In this document: piece by piece, positions 35,764 to 48,612 of the stretch
Layout: each line of letters starts with the position of its first letter
Numbering within the stretch: the first letter of the stretch is position 1
Origin: Serinus canaria
Taxonomy: Eukaryota; Chordata; Aves; Passeriformes; Fringillidae
Direction: 5' to 3'
DNA: 64,000 nucleotides
NCBI RefSeq assembly: GCF_022539315.1
Contig: NC_066315.1
Location: 95,833,990-95,897,989, forward strand
The notes under the pieces: generated by a model
The model's database searches: none
What the model saw: the letters and a program-made list of their open reading frames with translations, nothing else
Told to the model about the DNA's origin: nothing
Translations under genes and position numbers: made by a program

Positions 35764-38411
35764 GATTCCAGCTATCTAATCTTTCTGCCTGGAATGCCAT
35801 GCAGAGGGTAAAGCACTCCTTTCATTATTCTGCAGTAACAGCAGTCACTGTGCTACCTGCTTTGTGCTCAAAGGTAAAAGCACATGGATGGAGTACAGTC
35901 CTTTTCTAGTGACAAAAGGGAGCACCTCTTCAAAGAGAGCCTCTTTTACTTTCCTCCCATTAGCATCATCTTGTAATGGCTCTAACTCCTGCCTAACTAG
36001 GAACAACTAGAAAGCAGAGCTATTACAGTAGGACTTGTCTGCAAATTAAAAGATATTAAATGTGCATTCCCAAAGCGAGGTGAGCTTTGTGATGATTTTT
36101 TCAAATCACGATGGCTGATATAAAGCATTTATTCAAATTTTGTTTCCCATCTCTCTCTAAATTCTGTTATTTAATTTATTTTTGTCACTATAAACAGCAT
36201 TTAATATTATATACTAAATTAGAGAGGTTGGTTTTGTTTTTAGAAAAAAAATTAAACAGCAAATAAGAAAACAACCTAATCACCCACCCCCGCAAATATT
36301 ATTTGCAGATGAGAGCCTTTTTACAAATAATTTTAATTTGATAAATGATAAAAAAGAGATATAGTTGACTTTTTTAAATTTTGAGAAATATTAATTTCAT
36401 TAATAACTTTAAATATTATTTTAATTAAAAAATTTAAATATTGTTAAGCAATAGATGGTGGAAAGCTTTTTGATGAGAAGATCAGATATAACTTTTCTAA
36501 GGCTTCCTACAACCCCCATTTCCATATTTCCATATCATGTTTTTTAAGTTCATCAGCAATATCATGCATAAATGTTTTTCATTAAGCATTAGAGAATGAT
36601 TTGCAGAAAATGCAAGATCTAATGTCCCAAATCTTAAAAATATTGTAGTAGATCTTGAATGTTTTTGAAGTTTATTGTTTAATTATTTTTTACCATAGAA
36701 GGTAGGATTTATTTCTTTGTTGGATTATTTCATATACCTACACTGTCTTAGGTAGAAAAACCCCTTCTTTCTCTACTATGTGTTCTTCAAGAGCCCATAC
36801 ATCTAAAAGGGGACTTGATAAAAAAGGATGCTTTATAGAGCATACACTAAATATTATTGAGGGAAATGAAGAGAAATATATGGAAGTAGAGCAAGCTGTG
36901 ACACACCGTTAACTATTTTATCACCTGTAATGTGTCTTGCTGGACTCCTTTGGCTGTTTACCTCTCTTAGAAACTCTAAATAAATCCATTTTTTTAAACT
37001 GGTGCTTTATCAGCTGGAATACCATTGCTGCTTAAAAGATTTTAATATCTCAGCTCCATTTATCACAGCTGCTGTCATGTCACAGCACTTAGCAGAACGT
37101 CCCACTGTCATATGAGAAGTTAGCACACCTGCTGAAAACTGTGAATATTAATTGACTGTATCACAATGCAAGTTTTTTTCATGCACCAGAAAAGTGTATA
37201 ATTTGGATATAAAGCATCTGGATGAGAACGACCTGGTCTGACCTAAAAACTGGAAATTTTTTTCCCCCAAGAGATTTAATTTCCTGATAAAACAATACTC
37301 GATTATATTTTACATTCAGTTGTACTTTTTGCCAGACTGAGTTTTGCTGAGAAATAATTAGTCAAAATCCCTCTCTTGTTTAGGCATTCTTGATGCACTG
37401 AATTACTTTTTTTTTCCTCCCACCACCAAAACAACCCTGAAGCAGAGCACAGCTTTTTGTGCACACAGGCATCACTCCAAGCTCCATCACTGTCCAGATA
37501 TCAGCTGCAGACACACAAATTCACCTCTTTCAGGGGGATTGGTCCTAAATGCCACCAAAATGACTTTGTGCTTTGAAAGAAAAAGCTGATTGAGGCCCCA
37601 ACACCTTGGTCCACGCCCAGGGATGGCTCAGAGCCTCAAGGGACACCTCGGGACCCCGTGTGTGCTGGGGTCTCTCGTGCGCGGCGCGACAGCCGAGTAC
37701 GGGGCCAGCAGCATAAAAAACCTCCTCAGCCTCACCCAGTAATTGGGGATCTGGCTGGAGCTTCCCAGAGCTGCAGCCAGTTTTCCTTACACTGTCCACT
37801 GCCCAGATAATTGGTGTGACATTTCATTTCTCCCTTTGCCAGGAGAAGACACTCGGGCAGCAAGTTCTCTCTTCCAGCCCGTGCCTCCGGCCCCGAGCAT
37901 AAAGGACAATGATGTTTCAGAGTTCAGAGGCTGACACCTTTTCCAGGCTGGTCAAGAGCAGCCTTCCCCTTCTCCATCACCCTGCTGACAACGAGACACG
38001 CTAGAAAAAGAGACCGAACGTGTTTCCTGCAAACTCATGCTGTTAGGTAGTTACATGCAGGAAAAAACCTGCCAGTTGGATAATTAGGGATGATGCCTGG
38101 GGTGCCTTTCCTTCCTGCCCATTTTGATGCCTAAGCAGAATTTCTTGCCAAATACATGGCCCGTGGGTTTAAATATTTCAGATAAACCAGTGGATTAATA
38201 CTGACCTTCTAGGTTAGAAATTGTAGCTCTGTTTGCTGTTTCTCCCTTTGTCATTTTTGCTCTTTGTTAGTCCTTGGGAATGGGACAACTTATATCACTG
38301 CATTTCAGTTTCATATTCTGGTTTATATCTTGAATTTCTGAGAATTTTCATCTCTCTTTCACTTTAGGAGAATTTTGATATCTGAATAAAAATGTAAAGG
38401 ACTACAGAAAT
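35764..38411. other. Non-coding stretch with a small CpG cluster
   Basis: AT-rich up to about 37500. Between roughly 37590 and 37720 the composition becomes GC-rich, with about seven CpG dinucleotides in 30 bases near 37675-37703 and a TATA-like gcataaaaaa at 37711-37720 (plus). Overlapping open frames here (37545-37799 minus, 37743-37934 plus) have no recognisable homology. The cluster might be a promoter or exon of an unannotated transcript. Confidence 0.45.
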
Positions 38412-38522
38412 TCTGAAAACAGAGTTAAAATATGAAGCACAAAAAGGTATTTTAACCTTGTGCATTAGATTTAACTCACAATAAGATTTGTTGGATGTGA
38501 AACTGACATAGTATTCCTTTTT
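38412..38522 (+). repeat. Dispersed repeat pair, copy A
   Basis: This segment shares ordered blocks with 39570-39682: 'ctgaaaaca-agttaaaa', 'acacaaaaa-gtattttaacct', 'cattag', then 'aagatttgttggatgtgaa', 'actg-catagta' and 'tcctt'. The 20-base core around gatttgttggatgtgaaact is identical. The copies are in the same orientation, about 1.16 kb apart. They could be two relics of one transposable element family, the two long terminal repeats of a degraded element, or an old local duplication. Confidence 0.8.
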
Positions 38523-39569
38523 TTAGCATTCACTGGCTGCAACAGAAAAAAAAGATTACATCTTCAACAAGACAACAGATTGAACCCAAGTAAGAAACAT
38601 GAAAATTGTTCCAACTGAGCATTTTTACAGTCAAGACATCACAAGAGTGATGTGATAGAATTAAATAAATAATTAGAAGTTAAGAGTACCAACTTTATGG
38701 GAGCTGCTGCAGTATTGTCTTTCACACACAGCTTCCCTCAAATAAAGAAAGAAGAAATAAGGGGAAAGGCTTTAGCCTATAAGCTACTATAAAATGTACA
38801 AAGACAAGTTACATTCACCAGAGGGCAACCCGACACTTTCCACCATGGTAAATGCTCTGTTTTATAAATATTTATATATCTATAAGCCAGCTATAGTCAG
38901 ATTCTCCAAAGCCCATAAACAGAACAGCAACAAACATGGCAGCTAAGCTATTTCCAAGTGAAACAAATTGAGAGCATCTCAGAATAATAAGAAAGACCAA
39001 TAGGAAATGCCTCTAAGGTTTAAAACAGCATAGCAGCATTTAAAGCCTTTATTTTCTTTATTGTTGCAGATATCTGTAAGAACAGATGGTTTCAAAAAGA
39101 TGTGTTTCCATTTAGGCTTCTGCTGTACTGTATTTATGAGAATGCACAGTCACAAGACATATGCCACCTGGCTTTGAGCTGTGATTCGTTCAGCTGCAGA
39201 ACTGTATTAGGTGAAAACCTTTTGCAGCACTGAAGAGGTTGCTGGAATTTCGTAGGAATAACAGTCCTGCAGTTTGAGGCATTCTACCCTGCTCCAGGAA
39301 GAATAACTATACCTGATACTGTGTTCAGAAGAAAAAGTAAGGAAGAAGAAAGAGTAAGTGGTTCTTGTAGATTGAGGGAGTAGCTTGTAACATTGACAAA
39401 GACCAGGGAGAAAAAATCTCACAATCCATATAAGCAGTGATAAGAAATGAGCTCATAAGCTCATGAAATCTAGTCCCTGAAGTCTCATCTCTAACCACAT
39501 ATCTAATGGACGATCCATAAAAGTTACTTTTCTTCTGAAAACATACACACAAATGCAAAAGCAAAAGCT
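38523..39569. other. Sequence between the repeat pair
   Basis: AT-rich with no recognisable gene, polymerase, integrase or primer-binding site. The ATG-initiated frames are short. Confidence 0.5.
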
Positions 39570-39682
39570 CTGAAAACAAAGTTAAAAAATTGATTACACA
39601 AAAATATTTTAACCTATACATTAAGGGTGGCATTCAGTCACAAGAAGATTTGTTGGATGTGAAACTGCCATAGTACTCCTTC
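39570..39682 (+). repeat. Dispersed repeat pair, copy B
   Basis: Second copy of the segment at 38412-38522, with the same block order. It differs by several substitutions and small indels, including a different middle part (attaagggtggcattcag in place of attagatttaactc). The divergence suggests that the duplication is old. Confidence 0.8.
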
Positions 39683-42600
39683 CACAACCTGCTCAGTTGC
39701 TTATTGCTATTCTTTCTTTATATCTTATGGTTATCTTCTTTAGGTACAGAAAAGCTGTGAGTGCATTTTAAAGCCATGTTCTCTCCTTTCAGCTGTAGGT
39801 TTTGAATGATCTTTGTGGAACATATTAGTTCTGTTTGAGTCCTGGAAAAGAGTGGAAGGTGGCAGAGAATTAATCAAAGACTTCTTTCTGCATTAATCCA
39901 CTCAGGGGCTGATACACAATTTCTAAGGGCTGAAGCACAGACAGCTACATGAAGTAGCTGCAAGATAAGTTCTGGACTGATACAACCACACTGGTGACAG
40001 AAAGAAGCAAAAAGAGCAAAGTGACCTGTTATTTAGTTCTCAAAAGCTGCCAGCAAGGCCTTCTCCCCTTTTGTGCCCAATGCTCCTCAGTGGGAATCTT
40101 GTGACCACAGCCAATGTATGGTTTTGGAAATATGTAATGTTGGAAAAGAAGTTTTTAAATTTCTGTATTCTAATGAAAGTTTAAATTTGATGACACATTT
40201 AGACAAGCACAGGATTTCACGTCTGTCTATCCTACATACTTAGTGCTATGGCTTACAGAGTCTAGGAAAGCAAACTTTTGGGGAACACAATGCAAGTTGG
40301 AAAGGTTAAATTCAAACAAAGATATCCTTTGCTTATCAAAGAGTGAAGAGTCATCCTTCCATGTGAAACAGCTAGAAATAAAAACTTTTCTTTCATATCT
40401 GGCTCATTTGTTCTGGTTAATTTCCGCAGTCTCGCAGATTTCTGCCTCATATGACTGTGAAATTTAACAAATCACAGCTCAAAAGGGGGAAGATGTACTG
40501 ACATTTTTGGTCATTGTTACATGTACTTGACCACATTCAGAAGTGAAGAATGTTTTCACTTTAGAAATACTTGAAAACATACTTCTTTAGAAACTTAGCT
40601 TGCAGGAAACGTGTAAACAGTGTTTTGAGATTCAGCAGAGATATTTATAGCCATTCTAAAACAAACAAAAAAGGCCAAAACCCCACTTGTTTCTATTTTG
40701 ATCCCAAGTAAATGTACAGACAATCTACACAGAGTTTAATGGATCAGTTATTGACAAGGTGATTTGCTTTGATTGATCAGTCATATAGGCAGGTCTTGGC
40801 AGCCTCTGGACTATGAATTCCTCTCTAGATATATCATACAAGTAATATTCAAGGAATTAGATAATATCTTCCCAAGAGAGGTATACATATTATTAAACAG
40901 TTGTGTTATAATAGAGAAATGATTTGATTTTTTTTCCTCAGTATTCTCCCTATGAGCTGGGAAAAGCTCCAACATATTTTAGTAAAGAACACAGATTAAA
41001 TCTCCCATTGAAGGGCATTTCTCTTTAAATGCAGGAAGACTTTTAAAAAGAAACTGAACTTTATCTTCAAACTCTTTACAAAATGTTCATTTATTTTTCC
41101 AGACTTCCAGCATATACAACAACTATTGCTGATATATCTCACACTGATGTATCTTGTGGGAATTTTCCCTTCAGAAATTGAGGGGAGCAGTTACCTGTAT
41201 TTCACACAACCCACTGAATGCAAAGGAACACTTTTTATTCACTAAGCTACTGCATGCTCAGACTACTGGTGTAGGGGCAAAGTTTGTGTTTATAACAACA
41301 GCAACAGCTGGACTCAATACTACCCTTCCATCAGGAATAGCCTAGGGAGAATGGTATATTTGAAGTAATTCTGGAAATTTCACCAGGGGGAAAAAATTAC
41401 AGCCTGAAAAAAAATTATACATCTGTGTGCTGAATCTATGCCTTTGCAGTACCTTGGTGCAGCTGGCAGCTGCCCAGGGATCCAGTTTAATGAAGATTCC
41501 CTCAGCAGAGAAAGTGACAGAACAGGGAACTTTTTACTCTTTCCTGGCCAGCTCTGCTGGTTCAGGGAAGAAACAGTGCACTGACAGTTCTACAATTCAA
41601 GCTGCCCTTTTCATAGCAGGTTAAATAGTGAGCATGCTCAAAGATTTGTGACCATGCTGAAAGAATATTTGCCATTTACTCATGTGGTAATTGCCAAAGT
41701 GCTGATCACTGCCTCGACAAAAAAACAAAGGACTTGGGAATGCTTTATTTCTGTGTCCCCCCCTTCCAAATCAGCACTTTTGGTGGGATTTCATTTCCCA
41801 AACCTAGCTCACACAAATGGAAATTGCATGGGAGTATGGTTTCTTGCTGTAGGATTGTTTTTAAACACAGCAGATGCTGTGCTCCAACTTCTGCTGATGT
41901 CAAGGATACTTTCAGATCCTCTCACTGTGTTGATTGATCCTCTCAGTGTTGAACTGAACAGCAAACCTTAATTGCCTGGGTCTGAAGCTGCACCATGTTT
42001 AGTTGGATCCATTAAGGAAAAAAAAAGGGTCTAGAAAGTGTTCCTTTTTTTCTCACATGACAGAGTATTCCAATTTAAAATGTGTTTATGTTTCTAGGAC
42101 ACACTCTCTCATCCAGGCCTATGTAGATTCGTCCACCATGCATAGTCCCAGAAAGATGTTAAAAAGTCTGAAAGTGTATTAAGGAGGACATTTAAACCCA
42201 TTTTCATAGTATTAATATTATTGTAGTATTAATATATAAATTGATATTTATATATGAGTTACCCCATTTTCTAGTATTAATAATGAGGGGTAATTTGGCC
42301 ATATGACTTCAGATATTGCATAAAAGTACAGACTGACAGCATAACAATATTTATTTTTTACTCTACCATTAAACAAGCAAGAAGAACAATTAGAATGAAT
42401 TGTGTAATTGGAAAGTAATGAATGGTAGCATAGATGTTTTCCCCCTACATACTTTGCCTTAGAATAACTCTGGAGCAGGAGCACTGTATGGCCACACATA
42501 CAAGCAAAATGTTACAACAGTGACACTGCCTCCTAACAGAGTGGGAATAAAAAAAAAACCATTTAGCAATTCATGTGAGAACTTCACAACAGCTAAAAGA

Positions 42601-43970
42601 ATTCTAATACTAAGAAATTATAATTATCACTTTTATGCTCTGCTTTTCTGAATTTAAACCAAAACATACATTTGGATTTAGACTTAAAAAACTGTAGAAG
42701 AAAGAAATTTTTAAACTTCTGAAGGTTTCACTAGCAAATTAATGTCTCCACCCTGCTGTTATGCTAAAATTATGGAAAAGGAACCCAGCACCCTAGGTTT
42801 AATTTTGCCCAGGAAATAACAGATCTCCAACTGTCAGTACTACATGCAGAACTATGATAAGCCTGCTCTAAGAAATGCTTACCTTCATGTAAAAATGTAA
42901 AGTAAATAATTTTTTCAGGAAGAAAGAATTTGTGCTGCACTTTAGACCATCACCGTGTCAAAGAGAAGAAGAAAAGTACAAAGATGAACATTGGAAAGTT
43001 ATTCTGAACCCTAAAAATATGTACAGACATGAGACTCAGCCCATCTCAACAGATACTCTTGTTTCAATGAACTGAAAGGTCTGGGTGGAATTTTGTTAGA
43101 CCAGTAACACTGGTTAAAGCCCTGCTCCTCTGTCACAACATTTTAGCAAGAACCTAACTCCTCTTATACAGCATCCTTGTGCTAAAGCATTTCTTTGAAG
43201 TTTCCTCTTGTCACTGGGAAGGGGCAGACAGAAACATTATTTGTATGCACTCATCACCACAGGTTTTTTTTTTCAGCATCCTAGATAGACAAATCCAATC
43301 AAGTTCATGAATTAGTCTGATTAATAATGATTAATATGGAATCAAAGTAGAAGTTGCAGAAGTTTCTGCACTGCAGTATTTCTACTGCTGTGTAATAGAT
43401 CTAATCTGTGGTTTGTAAATGTATTTGAGTACACTCACACACACAAAAATCTGCTGTTTTCCCCCTGGCTTATCCAATCCAGTTTTCTTTTAAAGACCTA
43501 GTGCCTAGTGGCACTAAGATATGTCTGGAAGAGTATTTATGTCACTCACCTTTTTCTTTAACAGTGTCTAGGGATGCACCTAGGAAGTCTTGTAACTGTT
43601 GACCACAGAATGGCATTTGGTCTACAAGCCAATTAAGTTTACCAAGTTAGGCTTCAGAAACTCTTTCATACATTGATCTGGTGGCTAAAATATTTGACAC
43701 TACTTAGGACCCTGCCTTACTTATGGGAGCAAAGGAAACAGCTAACACTTATTTAATAAAGCTCTAGTAGAGGCCTGAGACCAGCTGAGCTGGTGAGAAG
43801 GAAAATAAAATCTATGAGAAAAGTATAATATTCATTCTCTTAAATATGAGAATGAATAGTCTACCCCATTGCTAGTAAAAGTAATATGATAAAGTGTCGA
43901 CTAAGAAGTTATACTGATCCTGCATTTTCAAATTGCACTGCTATTGCACTTCTACAGCTCTGATAGAGGT

Positions 43971-43996
43971 TATTCCTTCTTATTCCTTCTTATTCC
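43971..43996 (+). repeat. (TATTCCTTCT)n short tandem repeat
   Basis: Two complete copies and a six-base partial copy of the decamer tattccttct. Confidence 0.85.
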
Positions 43997-46900
43997 ATCA
44001 AAAATCCCAGAATTTTCACCCATAAGTATGCATATTCATGTCTGACCCAATATTGACCTTTTTCTATTCACAGAAAATGTGGTCTCCTGAGGGCAAAAAA
44101 CATTTTCTTGCAATGACAAATACTTCTTTGCAATTCAATGGCAACAACAACAATAAAAACAGCTCCTAAAGTCCTTTAATTGTAGTCCATAGCTACATAC
44201 TGTGCATGGGACAGTGAAACTAGAATGCCTCCTGGAAGTGTTCAGGTAATTTCAGCTAAAATGTTCCTTTTTCTAGAAATAACTCATATTTACTGGTCTC
44301 ATGGTGAGTGGAGAATGTCCATGTCCTTTAGGTAAAATCTATGTGCCACTAGTTTTAGCCAATTCAGCAGTATAATCAGACTTAGTGATAAAAACTGATG
44401 TTCTTATCATATGTACCCTCTATATTTTTGTCTGAAACCACAGAGATGTTGATGACAGGTTAGTCTTTATGACATTTAGGAATATATTGTATCATCTCAC
44501 TGTAAGCTCATATTTAGAATGACAGAAATGCAAATAAAGTAAAATAATTAGCTGTTTCTTGCATGGCTATTTGATGTGAAGAACAAAAAAAAGTATGCTT
44601 AACATAGAGAAAAGGCTAAATGTTAAGATAAAATTTGCACATAAATGAGCATGACTATTCCCACATTCCTTCACACTTTTATCTTTTCTATTTCCTCTTT
44701 AAAAGGTTTGAATGTGCTGTGACAGTTCTAAGGTTTGTCTTTTTTATGTTTTTGCCAGTGTCTTTGCCTGAATTTTCCTATACACAGTGATGGCCTTTGC
44801 TAACACAGTGAACAGAGTTATAATTCTACAATGCATTACATTCACACAACCAGGAAATTACAGAATAGATTCGTGGACCATGTGTCTAAATTGATAGTGA
44901 GGACATATTTTGGAGGTCAGTATGACTTTTTCTCCTTTTTGCTTGGAAATTTCAAGTGGAAAGCAAAATAATGGAAGTATTTAAACCAAAGCTGATTAAT
45001 GATCCAGATGTTCACTAAAATCTATACGTGTGATCTAATCCTTTAAGAATGATTACAGATAAGGTAATTTGTTCAGAGACACAGTTAGGTGCTCTTGTCT
45101 GATAATAGTGCTTAATCTCCTTGGCATGTTAAATGCAATCCTGAAAATAACAAAGCAGTTATCACCAGAAATTATACTAGCAGAAGATTAAGAATATCCA
45201 TCTGTACAGAGGGCCAAAATTGGTTTTGATTGCTGTTGTTAGAAGAAATGTAAGGTAAAAAATGTGAATAAAATCAAAGCAAAATTATATGAGGCCACTC
45301 AAATATGTACCCTCTTATGTAAACAAACAACAAAATGATGCTATATAACATAAGTCAAGTCAAAAACAGATGCAGAACTAAAAACTAACAGGATTGAGTT
45401 AGTTTATGCCTGCACTGTGAGAAAATAGGGCTATGAGCAGATATGTATACACGAAGTTTTCCAAGTTAAAAAGCAGTTTGGAGTAAACCTCCTTATAATT
45501 TCTTAAATTAATTTTATTTTTAAAATTAATAAATGAAATTTGAATCAAGAAATCAAATTATATTAATAAAAATCTTTGCCTAGATTATTTTTTCTCTAAA
45601 ATAAAAAAATTTAGAAAAGTAATATGTCATAACTCATCACTATCACATAATTTCAAAGCAATAGATTAACATCTCCCAAAAAATTAGGAAATTTAAAATT
45701 CTAACTTACTGGAATAGATCCCATAATAGATTTTAATACTCAAAACCTTCTATCAACATGAATCAATTTAATAGTGTCTCAAAAAAGCCCATTTCTTCTT
45801 TGGGCACCATCTATATTTTATAAACACATTAAGAAACTTTTAACATTTAGATAATGGATATAAAATCAACATCTCTGATGTTCTTCCTTTTCCTAAAGTC
45901 TACACATATTCTCTAGAACATGTTTTCTGTTTTCATCAGTTTTGGTTTGTGGAGCTGTTGTATTAAATTTCCCATATTTCAGTACACAGATACCATGTTT
46001 CTGGAAGCATTGCACATACAGATAGATTTGACAGATAAAATGCCTCACCATTGTTCTTGCCAGAAGGCAGAACATACGTTTCTGTTCCTCCCATACTGGA
46101 AAAGGCTATATTATTGTCACTACAGTGCTTTTATTAACATTCCAGGGCAGAGAACAAGATGCTTCATTTTTTTTTCTTTTTTGAGCCACTATAAAATATA
46201 ACCTCATCTTCTTCTCCCTTTATTTTCCATAGAATTGGAAGAGTCTATGATATTAAACACACTTCCTCCTCTGGGTCAAATAAATAAGAGACTATATAGC
46301 CCTGCTACAGCAGGATCAAAAAGTAAAGTTGCTCATTGCTAGTATGTATAAGATAAGCTTGTAGGTACAATGTACTAGTTTTGACTGATTATCAATCAGA
46401 AGAAGGAAGAGTTTAATAATTTCCTCTTTCTCCTAAAATACTCAAGCCCAAGACCAAACTGAAACTCTCAAGCCATGAAAATACAGCAGTTATTTTAAAC
46501 AAGTTTAAATCCTGGCACACAGCTTTAGTGGGAAGGACATACTACAATACTGATAATTCACTTTTTGAAAAGTGAACTTTCCTGATAAGAATCTCAGATA
46601 ACATCCCTTTCTCTCTCACCCTCCTACTCTCAGGTATCTGTTTTTTTTGTCTATTTCTGGCTTCTTGAAAGGAAACAGATTTTCAAGTAAAGTGATGAAA
46701 CTGAGATTTCACATTAGTGAAAGAAGTGAGAATAGTAAAAATGAAACTGCAAAACCATCAATATTACCTGTTTTCTGAGGAATTATGATAAGAAATTAAA
46801 TAATAATTATTTGCTTGATTTTATAATCAGATATTAGTAATGTTTAATGAGTAACACCCTTTAGCTCAGTCATGTACAAAAAAATACAGTGGTGGTTATG

Positions 46901-47118
46901 TATAATATTTTTCCAAATCATCCTGTTTCTCAGTGAGGAAAAAACCTAATTTCAGTGATAAAATAGCTATTCCAAAGAATCTCCATGGGACCATACATAC
47001 CACTCTCTTCCATAATACAAGAAACTGTTTTATGTCTGTGCCAGTTCATTGATCCTGCTTCACAACGTAAGCTTTGAGAACTGAGAAAGAAAGGTTATCA
47101 CAGAAACCCCTTATTAGG

Positions 47119-47138
47119 AAAAAAAAAAAAAAAAAAAA
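47119..47138. repeat. Poly-A run (20 A)
   Basis: Twenty consecutive A. No retrogene or SINE body was recognised immediately 5' of it, and no target-site duplication was obvious. Confidence 0.9.
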
Positions 47139-47967
47139 TCCCACAAAATTCTTTAAATATTCAAATTTTCCTGGAAATGGCCTGTAAAAAACACCCCATA
47201 AATATGGCTATCTGGATCTACTCACATTGTTTTATGAAGCCTTTGCTGAGACACATGGTCTCAAGAAAGACTGAGAGCTATGTTGCAATGTTTAAAGTTT
47301 TCCTGTACTAATAATTCTCATAGCTGGTGTGAATCCTGGGTACTTATCTGCTTTCCCAGGAGTCACACCTCCAGCTTGCATGAACTGCTATAATCATATC
47401 AGTATCAGTGCTGACTTCTATTTAAGGGCTTAAAGCCTCCAGAGCCCCAAGGAAACATACCCCTGCAATACTGAGGAAGCAGTAAGCTGCATCTGGAAGG
47501 AAGACTGACTGATTTAGGCCAATTTAAATGTTAGATTGGTTCAGATCCAGGATCCAATCACATTTTTATTCCAAAACTTCTGTGTCCTCTCTTGCATCCC
47601 TGCTGGAGGTCTCGTTGCTGAACACTGACCCGAGCCCCACAGCTGCCACAGCAAGGAGAAAAAGTCAAAATGGAGATTTGGGTCATGGTGCCCAAATCTG
47701 TGCATTTGGGCATGGATGCACCAGTTGATCACACAGACTGAATCTAGATCAGGCCTCCCAATATGAGCTTATTTACAGTGAGCAGGTAAGAACACAGCAG
47801 GGTGTTCATTATAGTGAATATAGAAGACCTGAATTGCTTATCACCTTATGGAAAACTTGTAAAAGGCATCTACATTTGGTACAATGGTGCAATAGTGTGT
47901 AACCATAATTCTTCCATTGTGACCATCCAGGCCAGAAACTGTTCCTTTATGTCTTTGTGCCCAAAGT

Positions 47968-47990
47968 GCTTCTTTCCTCAGGAAAGAAGC
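47968..47990. repeat. Near-perfect palindrome: 11-bp arms, 1-nt centre
   Basis: The left arm gcttctttcct (47968-47978) and right arm aggaaagaagc (47980-47990) are exact reverse complements around one C. The centre ttcctcaggaa fits the TTCC-N3-GGAA pattern bound by STAT and BCL6 proteins. The palindrome is seen directly and the factor binding is inference. Confidence 0.85.
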
Positions 47991-48488
47991 TTCCAGTTAT
48001 CATGTGGCAGCAAATGTGTCTATTGCACTTTTCAAAGACACTAGATTTAGTGCACATAGCCCTAATGCCAGCATTAAAAATATTAAGTCACAGCTTGGGA
48101 TAAAAATCAAAACATCTGCTAAGCAAAAGAAAATTTAGAATGATAACAATTATCTTCAAATGAAAACCACTTTTAGCACATTAGAATGGTAAATATGAAC
48201 CACTGAATTTATGGTATCCGGTCTTACAAACACAGAATAATAACTGTGGTGAAATAAACACTTTTGATATCTCATGTTGGGTAGGCATAAAATATATATC
48301 TCTTCAGCAAAAACCCTTGGAGATCTCTTTGGCAAACCTAGAAGAGATTGGGATCTGGCACTCATCTTCTGACACATGATCAGGAATACTGGACCTAATT
48401 GTCACCAGTACATCAGAAGCACCTGAATAATAGGCAATAATAATCTTGTATGATCTACAAGAAATGAAAACAATGTTACACAGGCAAG

Positions 48489-48612
48489 AATTGAGAAAAA
48501 ATTTTAACAGAAATACAATGTTCATTGGGCAACTCAAAAAAGAAATTGAGAATTGAGAAACAGTTTTAACAGAAATACAATGTTCATTGGGCAGGTCAAA
48601 AAAGAGAAATAT
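48489..48612 (+). repeat. Tandem duplication, 62-bp unit, two copies
   Basis: Copy 1 (48489-48550) and copy 2 (48551-48612) share aattgagaaa, then ttttaacagaaatacaatg, ttcattgggca and tcaaaaaaga. Only a few substitutions separate them, so the duplication is fairly recent. A minus-strand open frame crosses both copies, but its repeated peptide has no other coding support. Confidence 0.93.

Larger units (their letters stand above)
39683..47967. other. Non-coding AT-rich stretch
   Basis: No gene can be supported. It contains a decamer repeat (43971-43996), a small inverted repeat tagtgcc/ggcacta (43499-43516), a poly-A run (47119-47138) and a GC-richer patch at about 41440-41600. None of the frames of 60-110 codons resembles a known family. 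Confidence 0.55.

Noticed and set aside
34685..35779. A 364-codon plus-strand open frame and a 327-codon minus-strand frame at 34817-35800
   Set aside because: Both are produced almost entirely by the stop-free AGAGG array. Their unique ends are short and show no family motif.
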